Shown in pieces: positions 22,845-31,211 of a DNA stretch of 64,000 bases. This DNA comes from Anaerolineae bacterium (GTDB lineage Bacteria; Chloroflexota; Anaerolineae; Aggregatilineales; UBA2796), in contig JAHBVJ010000012.1 of NCBI GenBank assembly GCA_019637615.1, positions 124,001-188,000 of the forward strand, in the 5' to 3' direction. Position numbers and translations under genes: made by a program. Each line of letters begins with the position of its first letter. Position 1 is the first letter of the stretch. Under the pieces are notes generated by a model. The model searched no databases. It was not told the origin of the DNA and saw only the letters and a list, made by a program, of their open reading frames with translations.

Positions 22845-23516
22845 ATGCAGCTACTAAGTGTCAATGTAGGTACCGTGCAGCCGATCCAGAACGCCAAGCC
22901 ATCCGGCAAGACAGGCATCTTTAAGACGCCGCGTACCGAACCAATCAAAATCACAGAACTAGGGCTGGAAGGCGACGCCATCATTGACACCCAAAATCAT
23001 GGCGGCGTCGATCAGGCAGTGTACGTATTCACCGCGCCGGATTACGCGTGGTGGTCATCGTACCTCGGGCGCGCTTTGGAACCGGGGATGTTTGGAGAAA
23101 ATTTCACCATTTCGGGGCTAGAAAGCGCCTCTCTGCATATCGGAGATCGGCTGCAAGTCGGCGCAGTGCTGATCGAGGTGACATCGCCGCGCATCCCTTG
23201 CGTGACCATCGCCGCGCGCATGGGCGATCCGCAGTTCGTCAAGAAGTTCCAGAAAGCCGAACGCCCCGGCGTCTATTGCCGCGTGATCGAGGTTGGCAGC
23301 GTTCGCGCACGCGATCCTGTCACGCTGATCCCGTATCAGGGTGAGCAGGTGGGGATTCTGGAATTGTTTCGCGTCTTTTATAGCAAGCGTTATACGGAAG
23401 ACCTCCTCCGCCGTTTTCTGAGCGTGCCAATTCATACCAAAGATAAGCCGAGCTATGAAAAAAAGCTGGCGCGACTGTTAGCTCGTTCAGAAGCAAAGCC
23501 AAACGCGCCCAAATAG
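22845..23516 (+). CDS. MOSC domain protein (YiiM-like)
   Basis: A 223-residue protein if started at ATG 22845 (AGAGG 4 bases upstream). The MOSC signature is LGLEGDAIIDTQNHGGVDQA (about 44-63) and the PLP-dependent-sulfur-carrier-like cysteine lies in SPRIPCVTIAARM. The C-terminal helical extension (YTEDLLRRFLSVP) matches YiiM, which acts with molybdenum cofactor enzymes to detoxify N-hydroxylated bases. It is divergent from the epimerase operon. No molybdoenzyme lies nearby. Confidence 0.8.
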   Translation: MQLLSVNVGTVQPIQNAKPSGKTGIFKTPRTEPIKITELGLEGDAIIDTQNHGGVDQAVYVFTAPDYAWWSSYLGRALEPGMFGENFTISGLESASLHIGDRLQVGAVLIEVTSPRIPCVTIAARMGDPQFVKKFQKAERPGVYCRVIEVGSVRARDPVTLIPYQGEQVGILELFRVFYSKRYTEDLLRRFLSVPIHTKDKPSYEKKLARLLARSEAKPNAPK

Positions 23517-23845
23517 GTGGAGCTATTGTGCAAATTGACACAATGAGCTATCCCATCCGAATCGGCCTAAAAACTGATGGCAAAACTGCCTAAAAACCCC
23601 TGATTTACGCGTGACACTTCGTAAATTCTGCCCGATCTGCGCCTGCTAAATCAGCCTCACGGCTCCCAAAACCTTTACGAATCGGCCTCAAGCTGTGAGG
23701 TTTTTGTAAGGGCTTCTCCCCCTATAATGGCTTCCAACACAACGTGCTGCCCGAATAAACAACTTTTTCTACCTCTCCTTCCGTCTGAAGAATGCGTTTT
23801 CAGAGGCTACTAATTTAGTAGACGGATGGTCAAAGAGGTAACCTA
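23517..23845. other. Intergenic, 329 bases, with terminator and promoter
   Basis: Just after the MOSC gene is an inverted repeat ATTGTG/CACAAT (23525-23544). The sequence CGAATCGGCCT occurs twice, 120 bases apart (23558, 23678). CCTCA-agctg-TGAGG followed by TTTTT (23686-23705) is a weak plus-strand terminator. TATAAT (23723-23728) is a likely -10 for the next gene. No ORF is convincing. Confidence 0.5.
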
Positions 23846-24382
23846 ATGAACAACGACGAAGGCAGTCCATTCCTGTGGCGTCATGCGAGTATGGTTCGGG
23901 CTGTCGTAATGACAGTCGCGATCTTGTCAATTACCACCTTCGGCGCGATTTTCTTCTACCAAACGTGGATGATCAAAGCGCAGGCCAGTCACGTTCCAGA
24001 AGTACCTGAATACCTCTTGCCCGGTCAGCCTGTCCCTGCCCAGTGCGATTACACATGGCGTGCCTACTATCCGAGCAACACCTTTTACTGTCGCAACGTG
24101 GTCGATGGCACCTTCATGTATGCTGAATACAGCCAGTCGCGCAAGATCATTACGCGTGTTTCGTATTCCGTCGATGGGGAGACGGTGGGCGATCTGATAC
24201 TCGCATGGGGCATACCCACCGGAATTCAGCGCTACAATTGGGGCGTCGAAATCTATTGGGGCAAACGCAGTGTATGGGCTTCCACCGAGCCGTTTACGCC
24301 AATGAGCAGAATATTTCTCGTTGCCTATACCCTCAAAACGCCCGATGCATCCGCGTGGCATGGTTTCATCAACGGCGAATGA
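23846..24382 (+). CDS. Membrane-anchored protein, unknown function
   Basis: A 178-residue protein. One hydrophobic span lies at about 18-40 (AVVMTVAILSITTFGAIFFY). The rest is probably outside the cell: it has two cysteines (QCDYTWRAYY and NTFYCRN) that may form a disulfide, and many aromatic residues (WGVEIYWGKRSVW). Similar small anchored proteins are common in Chloroflexota as lineage-specific families; I cannot name this one. Convergent with the ABC permease. Confidence 0.6.
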   Translation: MNNDEGSPFLWRHASMVRAVVMTVAILSITTFGAIFFYQTWMIKAQASHVPEVPEYLLPGQPVPAQCDYTWRAYYPSNTFYCRNVVDGTFMYAEYSQSRKIITRVSYSVDGETVGDLILAWGIPTGIQRYNWGVEIYWGKRSVWASTEPFTPMSRIFLVAYTLKTPDASAWHGFINGE

Positions 24383-24387
24383 GCTGC

Positions 24388-25242
24388 CTATTTTAGGCCA
24401 GACCGCAGGAAGCTGTTGATGAACTGACGCTGGAAAACCAAGAATAACACCATCAGCGGTACGATCACGATCAGCACGCCCGCCATGATCTGCCCGTACA
24501 ACGCGCCGACTTCGCTAGTGCGTAAGACACGGCTCAACCCGACGGTCAGCGGGCGGTTAGCTTCGCTCTGGGTGACCATCAAAGGCCACAAAAATTCATT
24601 CCAGCGGGCGCTGATCGAGACCAGTGAGAACGCCACCAGCGCGGGGATCGACGGCGGCAAGTAGACGTGACGCAAGACGCCAAACCATCCGCAGCCATCG
24701 ATGCGGGCGGCGTCTTCAAAGTCAATCGGCACTTGCCGGAAAGTCTGGCGCATCAGAAACGTGCCAAACGCCGACGCCAGATACGGCATCATCAGCGCCC
24801 ATTTGGTGTCGATCAGCCCGAAAGTGCGCACCGTTGCAAAATTCGGCACGAGCAGCACCGCCGCCGGAATCATCAACTGCACGAGGATCAGGCCGAACAG
24901 TACGCGCTTGCCGAAAAACTCCATCCGCGCGAAGGCATAGCCCGCCAGCGTAATCGTGACCAACTGGATCGCCAGCACGCCCAATACGAAGATGATGGTG
25001 GTAACGTACATCGGCCCCCATTGGGCGACGGCGAACACATTATTGAAATTGTCGAGCGTGATGTGCGTGCCGAAAAAGATATTGCCGGTCACAATCGGCT
25101 CACTTTCCGGGCGGAAGGCGACCAGCACCGTCCAGATCAGCGGAATCAGCCAGAATAATGCCAGCAAAAACAGCAGAAATGTCCCGATCCGGTTCAACCA
25201 GCGCATTCTACGTGTCTGGGGTGGGGTTGCAGCTAAGGTCAT
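24388..25242 (-). CDS. Carbohydrate ABC transporter permease (MalG type)
   Basis: A 284-residue protein with six predicted membrane spans and the EAA loop EDAARIDGCGWFGVLRHVYL (about 194-213), the docking site for the ATPase. It has AGGGATTCT before the ATG. Such CUT1 permeases normally pair with a MalF-type permease and a binding protein. Neither is adjacent, so this one is isolated and presumably works with subunits encoded elsewhere. Substrate unknown. Confidence 0.85.
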   Translation of the reverse strand: MTLAATPPQTRRMRWLNRIGTFLLFLLALFWLIPLIWTVLVAFRPESEPIVTGNIFFGTHITLDNFNNVFAVAQWGPMYVTTIIFVLGVLAIQLVTITLAGYAFARMEFFGKRVLFGLILVQLMIPAAVLLVPNFATVRTFGLIDTKWALMMPYLASAFGTFLMRQTFRQVPIDFEDAARIDGCGWFGVLRHVYLPPSIPALVAFSLVSISARWNEFLWPLMVTQSEANRPLTVGLSRVLRTSEVGALYGQIMAGVLIVIVPLMVLFLVFQRQFINSFLRSGLK

Positions 25243-25331
25243 AGAATCCCTGTAAAAAATCTCGCCCGATGAGCACTCTTAATCTTACAGGGATTACGAA
25301 ACCTGTCCACCAACGTACCTTAATGGTTAGC

Positions 25332-25787
25332 CTAGTCGTTGCGAAGCCATTCCGTTTCGGTCAACAGCCGCGCGGTGCCTAATCCTAGGGCAATCGCGCC
25401 CGTCTGTAAGCCTGCCCGCACGAGATTGTTTAGCCCGGAAGGGATGTCGCCAGCGCTGAAGTACAACATGGTCTCGTAAGCTGGAATGCCCGGAATCATG
25501 CTGATGATGCCTACTACGGTGAAGATCAAACGCGGCAGATTGAACCGCACTGCTTGCGAATATCCGATCAAGCCAATCGCCAGCGCTCCGGCTGCCGTCC
25601 CTAGTTCATTAGAAGCCCCCAATTGGCGCAAGCCATACCGCAGAAGATGCCCTATCGCGCCCACGATTCCCGTCCACGGCAGCACTTTACGGGGCACGTT
25701 AAATAGAATACCGAAGCCAATCGTCACGACAAAACCAAGCAGACCTTGGAACAGTACATTGGTAAGAGATAGATTTTGCATAACCAT
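25332..25787 (-). CDS. ThrE/YjjB-type exporter subunit (C-terminal half)
   Basis: A 151-residue protein with four predicted membrane spans. It matches the DUF3815/ThrE_2 half of threonine/serine exporters (FNVPRKVLPWTGIVGAIGHL, then MIPGIPAYETMLYFSAGD). In two-part systems such as YjjP-YjjB, the other half is a separate gene. No YjjP-like gene is adjacent, which is unusual. Probably exports a small carboxylate or amino acid with a distant partner. Confidence 0.7.
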   Translation of the reverse strand: MVMQNLSLTNVLFQGLLGFVVTIGFGILFNVPRKVLPWTGIVGAIGHLLRYGLRQLGASNELGTAAGALAIGLIGYSQAVRFNLPRLIFTVVGIISMIPGIPAYETMLYFSAGDIPSGLNNLVRAGLQTGAIALGLGTARLLTETEWLRND

Positions 25788-25929
25788 CCAGCGGTTGAGT
25801 CTACGCCATGCAAGAACACAAAAACAGCGTCGTCACGCGGTGGTTTAAACTCGGTGACGACGCTGTCATATTACCTAACGAAGAGAAGCGCAGCTAGGGT
25901 AACGTTGTACTAAAATTGCATGGCAAATG

Positions 25930-26763
25930 TCATTGCAAAGTAGCCGATGCGCCCAATCCTAATACCTCGCGTGCTTTGAGTGCCAAATGCAGATTCAAGC
26001 GTACATCGGCATCATCCAGATCGAGGCAGGTAATTTCCGCGATGCGGTTGAGGCGGTACGCCAGCGTATTACGGTGAATTTTGAGTTCCTTCGCCGTGAG
26101 CGCTGTGTTGCCGTTGTTCGAGAAATACGTCTTCAGCGTGTCCAGTAGATCGCTGTTCTGCTGGTTGTCGTAAGAGATCAATTCCGCTAACCACGTCATG
26201 CAAAAGCGGTGTAAATCAGCGCGGTTGGTCGTGGAGAGCAGCAAACTGAATAGGCTGGAATTGCCGAAGAAATTAGCGCGTTGTTGGGTCTGCAATTCAT
26301 TGCACAGACGCAATGCTCCTTCAGCTTCGCGGAAAGACGAGCGCAGCGAATCCATGCCTCTAGCAGGGCGTCCGACGCCGCAGCACACATCGATGCCCGG
26401 TAAGCGGCTGGCAATCTGGTCGCGGATTTCTTCAGTTTTGCGCTTGAGCCGCGTGGTTTGCTGGGGGTCTTCGACGGGATGGAATAAAACGGCGGCGCTA
26501 CCATAGGCCATCAATGGGCCAGAAATATTACGGCGCGCTGCTTCTGCATGGAGCAATGCGGCGAACTGCTGACCACTGATCGAATCGTTCGCCTGACGGT
26601 AAATGACTACCGCGTAATACAAATGTGGTTGAAATCCATGCTGATCAAGTACAGCCGGTTCGGGGGTTTCGCCATCTAGCCATGCTTGCAACCACTCAGA
26701 ACGTCCCATTCGTAAGGTGGCTCGTGACCGCAATGCTGTGTAATTGAGAACCTGATCTGCCAT
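25930..26763 (-). CDS. PucR family regulator (short form)
   Basis: A 277-residue protein. The C-terminal HTH_30 domain is clear: ALTAKELKIHRNTLAYRLNR, then IAEITCLDLDDADVRLNLHL. The middle resembles the GGDEF-like domain of CdaR/PucR proteins. The N-terminal sensor domain of the longer paralogue at 26955 is missing. The start at 26763 has CAGGAG 10 bases upstream; a longer frame to 26829 has none. Regulators of this class control purine, sugar-acid or amino-acid use. Target unknown. Confidence 0.75.
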   Translation of the reverse strand: MADQVLNYTALRSRATLRMGRSEWLQAWLDGETPEPAVLDQHGFQPHLYYAVVIYRQANDSISGQQFAALLHAEAARRNISGPLMAYGSAAVLFHPVEDPQQTTRLKRKTEEIRDQIASRLPGIDVCCGVGRPARGMDSLRSSFREAEGALRLCNELQTQQRANFFGNSSLFSLLLSTTNRADLHRFCMTWLAELISYDNQQNSDLLDTLKTYFSNNGNTALTAKELKIHRNTLAYRLNRIAEITCLDLDDADVRLNLHLALKAREVLGLGASATLQ

Positions 26764-26954
26764 GAGAATATGACTCCTGCCTTGCCGTTTCGAGATTGAT
26801 TCGGCGTTGACGAGAGCCATTCTAGCCACATCTTGGCGATTCGCTCATTGGAAAGGTGCTAAATGTTCCGGCGCAATATTTGTGCATTCCGCACAACGAA
26901 TGAGTCGGTCACATTGTGACAAATCTAGACAGAAGCCTCTTACTGTACCCTCAA

Positions 26955-28574
26955 TTACGCGTCTGCCGTCAGCAAACGATGGATTTTCAACGCCAGATGC
27001 ACTGCTAGGCGGACATCAGGACGGTTCAAATCCAGTCCGGTGATCTCGGAAATGCGGTTCATCCGGTAAAACAAAGTGTTTCGATGGACGCTCAACATTT
27101 CAGCGGTCTGTGTGTGATTGCCATGACATTGGAAAAACGCTTCCAGAGTCAGCAGCAGATCGGCGCGTTGGCGTTCTTCATATTGCAGCAGGTTGCCGAT
27201 AGTGCTGTCGCGTAGCGCCCGCAGATCGTCGCGGTAATCGGGGCGTGCGAGGAAGGTGTAAATGCCCAGATCGCCGATATACATCGGTGTATCGGATTGA
27301 AGTCGGCGGCAAATATCGGCGGCTTGGGCGGCTTCGCGGTACGACCCTCGCCAATCGTTGACGCGCGACGCCAGCGATCCAATCCCGACGGCGAGTTTGG
27401 CGTCAGGATATTCGCGTTTGGCTTCGCTGCGGATTTCCTCCGCGAGTTCACGGGCGGATTGCACAGGGGCGGTCGTATCTGGTGCGTAAAACATGCGCAC
27501 TTCATTCTCGCGCAGACGGATCATCGCGCCCATTTGCTTGCCTGCCATCATGCCGTTGACCAGCGTTTCGAGTCGTCGGCTGGATGGATGCTTGTTGCCA
27601 TACCACGTCAGTACCAGCGCGATGTGAGGCGCTGTCATATCGTGTCCGAACCGATCTCCTTCGGCCTGTGCTTCCGCTTCGCCTACCGTGCCTGCCATTA
27701 AGCTGTCGAGAAAATCGCCACGTAGCCGCTTTTCGATCTCGCTGATGGCCTTTGCGCGTGCCATTTCCAACGCGCACACCACCGCGCCATGTGTCAGCAC
27801 GACAGTATCCAGATCAGTGAAACTGTCGGCCTCTCCGATAAACGACAAATAGCCACGTCCGACGTTTTGCGTCACGATGGGCGCGACCAAGCGCAGCAAA
27901 CTATCATCCCGGAGCGCCTGCTGTGCGACGGGTGTCGTATGGCGTGGCAATCGATGCCGATCTTGCAATGTGGTTGGCAGTACGCGGCGGTCTACCAGCG
28001 TGTCACTGATCTCATCAAATTCGGCGGCGAGCAGTGGCGTGACGGCAGAGTGAATGATGCGCAAATGCTTATCTTGCACAATGACCGTCTTGTTCAAGTA
28101 ACGGCTGATCTCATGCACAAGGCGATCCAGCCCCACGTTTTCCGATGCCAACTGCACCAACTGCTGATAAATCTGAGTGCTGCGCCGCTCAAGGTGATTC
28201 TGATGATCGATCAGCAAACCGATGACCGTCCGCTCCACTTCCCGCAGATTGCTATTAGGCGGCAGTTGTAAGATCGGGAGTTTGGCGATCTCCGCTGCTG
28301 CCAGCGTAATGGGCGAGATGGGTGGTGCGCACGCAATCGCAGCGACCCCGACCGCACTGCACGCATGGATAATTTCGTTCAAATCAGCCTTGCCGGGGAC
28401 GAGCAGCACAAGTTCACCGCCTTCCAAATACGGAAGGGGTGATTCTGGATTGATGACGACGACCCAACGTACTGGGCATTGTATGTACTCGCCCGCTGCT
28501 ACAACTGTTGTACCAAGTGGTAGGGCTAGTCGAGTGACATCTTCAAGGGTAAAAGGAGAATCTTGTGCATCCAT
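26955..28574 (-). CDS. PucR family regulator with N-terminal sensor domain
   Basis: A 539-residue protein. Residues 1-130 form the PucR N-terminal ligand-sensing domain (EDVTRLALPLGTTVVAAGEY, then GGELVLLVPGKADLNEIIHA). Residues about 150-280 look GAF-like, 290-440 form a GGDEF-like CdaR domain, and the C-terminus is HTH_30 (HTQTAEMLSVHRNTLFYRMN). Its HTH closely resembles that of 25930-26763, 190 bases downstream, so the pair probably arose by duplication. Ligand unknown. Confidence 0.8.
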   Translation of the reverse strand: MDAQDSPFTLEDVTRLALPLGTTVVAAGEYIQCPVRWVVVINPESPLPYLEGGELVLLVPGKADLNEIIHACSAVGVAAIACAPPISPITLAAAEIAKLPILQLPPNSNLREVERTVIGLLIDHQNHLERRSTQIYQQLVQLASENVGLDRLVHEISRYLNKTVIVQDKHLRIIHSAVTPLLAAEFDEISDTLVDRRVLPTTLQDRHRLPRHTTPVAQQALRDDSLLRLVAPIVTQNVGRGYLSFIGEADSFTDLDTVVLTHGAVVCALEMARAKAISEIEKRLRGDFLDSLMAGTVGEAEAQAEGDRFGHDMTAPHIALVLTWYGNKHPSSRRLETLVNGMMAGKQMGAMIRLRENEVRMFYAPDTTAPVQSARELAEEIRSEAKREYPDAKLAVGIGSLASRVNDWRGSYREAAQAADICRRLQSDTPMYIGDLGIYTFLARPDYRDDLRALRDSTIGNLLQYEERQRADLLLTLEAFFQCHGNHTQTAEMLSVHRNTLFYRMNRISEITGLDLNRPDVRLAVHLALKIHRLLTADA

Positions 28575-28743
28575 GACACTACTGCATGACCTAGAGAAAC
28601 ATGGTCAGATCATACGTGATCGAGGGCAGTTGTGCAAGGTGAACAATCAAAATTAACCATAGTCAAGCGCTTAATGCTTTTCCAAAGGGATCAAAATTTA
28701 CACAATTGCGGGCAGTTAGGATGAAAAGAGGATGAGTATCGAG

Positions 28744-28769
28744 ACCCCGGCACGCATAAGTACCGGGGT
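28744..28769 (-). terminator. Hairpin downstream of the ABC exporter
   Basis: ACCCCGG (28744-28750) and CCGGGGT (28763-28769) form a GC-rich stem that extends to 10 bp with one mismatch. It lies 28 bases past the exporter stop. No T-tract follows, so it is a hairpin end or stability element rather than a textbook terminator. Confidence 0.45.
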
Positions 28770-28796
28770 GATCTGTAAAAAGGCTAAAAAGGCTGG

Positions 28797-30791
28797 TTAG
28801 CGGCGCGCTTCGTCTTCCATCTCCGCCACCATGCCGACGCCAGCATTGAACCGATCTCGCTTGAACTGTGTCTCGTACAAGGTCGCGTATAGCCCATTCT
28901 TCGCCAGCAGTTCAGCATGTGTGCCCTGCTCCACGATCTGCCCGCGATCCAGCACGAGGATTAGGTCAGCCGCGAGGATGGTGCTGAGTCGGTGTGCGAT
29001 CACCAGACTGGTGCGATCCTTCATCACGGTTTCTAACGCGGTCTGGATCAACGCCTCGGACTGCGAATCAAGGTGCGATGTCGCTTCGTCCAGCACCAGA
29101 ATGCGCGGGTCTTTGAGGATCACACGGGCGATGGCGATACGTTGCTTCTCGCCACCGCTCAGACGGTAGCCGCGTTCGCCCACGATAGTGTCATAGTTGT
29201 CTGGCAATCCCATAATGAAATCGTGAATATTAGCTGCCCGTGCCGCCGCTTCGATCTCGGCTTGGGTGGCGTCGCTCTTGGCGTATAGCAGGTTGGTGCG
29301 GATCGTGTCATGGAACAAGTACGTCTCTTGTGTCACCATGCCGATATTTTCCGCCAATGAGGCCAACGTTAGATCGCGCAGGTCGTGACCATCAATCTTG
29401 ATATGTCCCTCGTAAGGGTCATACAAACGCGGCATCAGGTAAGTAATGGTTGTTTTGCCAGCGCCACTCGGCCCCACCAGCGCCGCCAGTTGTCCGGGCT
29501 TGATCATGAACGAGATATTGTGCAGTGTAATGGTGCGTGCTTGAGACTCAGCCAATGGGGCGTCAGCTTCTTTGCTCGGCTTGCCATTGGGACGCACGGG
29601 ACGGCCTTCGCTGAACACCGCCCGCACACTGGACATCCCACCGCGATCGACTTCTTTCAGCTTGTTGTGTTCGTGCTCACTGTAGCTGAACGAGACATTA
29701 TCGAACACCACCTCGCCGCGTACATGCTCCAGTTTAACCGCGTCCGGTTTCTCCGCGATCTCCAGCGGCATGTCGAGCAGTTCAAATACGCGCTCAAAGC
29801 TGACCATTGAGGTCGCGAAATCTACGGGAGAATTAGCGAGCGATTGCAGCGGCCCATAAATTTGGCCGAGATACATCGCGAAAGTGACGATCAAGCCTGC
29901 GCTGAACACGCCGTCGATGGCGAAGTGCCCGCCGACCCAATACGTCAGCGCCATGCCCACCGCGCTGATCAAACCCAGCGCCGCGAACAATCCGCTGCCG
30001 ATCACCGATCTCCGCACGCCACTGTCTGCCACTTTCCGCGCCCGATCCTCGAAGCGCACGGACTCAGTTTGCGTGCGCCCAAACAGCTTTACCAACAGCG
30101 CGCCACTAACGTTCAGAGTCTCATTCATCATCGCGTTCATCGAAGCGTTCAAATCCATCTGTTCGCGCACGATATTGCGCAGCGCCCGACCGATTCGGCG
30201 TGCGGGCAGCACAAACAGCGGCACCACGATCAGGCCGAGCAGCGTCAACCGCCATTCCAGCAGCAGCATCACGACCAGCGTAGAGACGACCGAGATGATA
30301 TTGGTGAAGATGCCGATCAACGTACTGTTGATGGCGCTCTGTGCGCCAACCACGTCGTTATTCAGGCGGCTCATCAATTCACCCGTTTTAGTATTGGTGA
30401 AAAAGTGCAGCGACATATTTTGCAGATGGGAATACAACGCCGTGCGCAATTGGTAGATCACGCCTTCACCGATGCTGCTGTTGAAGTAACGCTGTACGAC
30501 ACCAATCACGCCGTTCAAGATCGGGATGATCACGATGACCAGTGCCAACCGATCTAGCAGACCACCATCGCCTTTATAGAGCGCCTTATCGATAATTTGC
30601 CCGAACAAGAGCGGACTGAGCAGACTCAAGCCCTGTGAGACGAGGATCAACGCCAACACGCCCGCGATCTTCCAGCGATACGGTTTGGCGTACCCCAATA
30701 CGCGCCGGATCAATGCCCAGCTCACCTGTGGCTTGTCTTGCGCGTCATCAAAATGTATGTAAGAAAACCAACCCATACCGTGCATTCTCAT
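28797..30791 (-). CDS. ABC exporter (fused permease-ATPase) with insertion in the ATPase domain
   Basis: A 664-residue protein. Residues about 30-345 form the six-span ABC_membrane domain. The ATPase domain has Walker A GPSGAGKTT, signature LSGGEKQR, Walker B ILVLDEATSHLDS and switch His in IAHRLST, all intact. Between its first two beta strands (FDNVSFSY and ITLHNISF) lies a charged insert of about 50 residues that normal relatives lack. The protein should act as a homodimer or heterodimer exporting lipids or drugs. No partner is adjacent. The start among three nearby Met codons is uncertain. Confidence 0.85.
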   Translation of the reverse strand: MRMHGMGWFSYIHFDDAQDKPQVSWALIRRVLGYAKPYRWKIAGVLALILVSQGLSLLSPLLFGQIIDKALYKGDGGLLDRLALVIVIIPILNGVIGVVQRYFNSSIGEGVIYQLRTALYSHLQNMSLHFFTNTKTGELMSRLNNDVVGAQSAINSTLIGIFTNIISVVSTLVVMLLLEWRLTLLGLIVVPLFVLPARRIGRALRNIVREQMDLNASMNAMMNETLNVSGALLVKLFGRTQTESVRFEDRARKVADSGVRRSVIGSGLFAALGLISAVGMALTYWVGGHFAIDGVFSAGLIVTFAMYLGQIYGPLQSLANSPVDFATSMVSFERVFELLDMPLEIAEKPDAVKLEHVRGEVVFDNVSFSYSEHEHNKLKEVDRGGMSSVRAVFSEGRPVRPNGKPSKEADAPLAESQARTITLHNISFMIKPGQLAALVGPSGAGKTTITYLMPRLYDPYEGHIKIDGHDLRDLTLASLAENIGMVTQETYLFHDTIRTNLLYAKSDATQAEIEAAARAANIHDFIMGLPDNYDTIVGERGYRLSGGEKQRIAIARVILKDPRILVLDEATSHLDSQSEALIQTALETVMKDRTSLVIAHRLSTILAADLILVLDRGQIVEQGTHAELLAKNGLYATLYETQFKRDRFNAGVGMVAEMEDEARR

Positions 30792-30904
30792 CGCTCCACT
30801 ACTACCCTCATTTATATGTCTAGCAACCCATTTGTCACATCCGCCATTTGGTTAGGTGAACACTGTGCGTTATAGTAGGCAAAATCTTGCTATTTATATG
30901 AATA

Positions 30905-31162
30905 ATGAAACATCACAGCGAACGACCCATTATTGAACCTAACCGCGTGTACTCTCGCGAGGAAGCCGCCGAGGTGCTGAATGTCAGTCTGAGCACGGTC
31001 AAGCGCTTGATCGGTTCACGTCAACTGCGTGTAAGCCAACCTCCGGGGATGCGGCGTGTGTTGATTCTTGGTCAGCACATCCTCGACCTGATCGCGAATA
31101 CGGAAGTGAAAGACCCCAACCGCTTAGTAGACGACGACGAAGCGTTGGGGAACGACCGCTAG
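30905..31162 (+). CDS. Excisionase-type helix-turn-helix protein
   Basis: An 85-residue protein. YSREEAAEVLNVSLSTVKRL (about 18-37) and IGSRQLRVSQPPGMRRVLI form the HTH_17/MerR-like motif of excisionase-family DNA-binding proteins. The tail is acidic. It lies 49 bases before the penicillin-binding protein and divergent from the exporter, so it may regulate either. No integrase is near, so a true excisionase role is unlikely. Confidence 0.7.
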   Translation: MKHHSERPIIEPNRVYSREEAAEVLNVSLSTVKRLIGSRQLRVSQPPGMRRVLILGQHILDLIANTEVKDPNRLVDDDEALGNDR

Positions 31163-31211
31163 CGGTGTGTTACGATCAGTCTTGACGACGCGCTGTCAGG
31201 AGAAAATCTAA

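Noticed and set aside
30905..31162. Mobile element boundary, because of the excisionase-type protein
   Set aside because: No integrase, tRNA or direct repeats nearby; such HTH proteins are common ordinary regulators.
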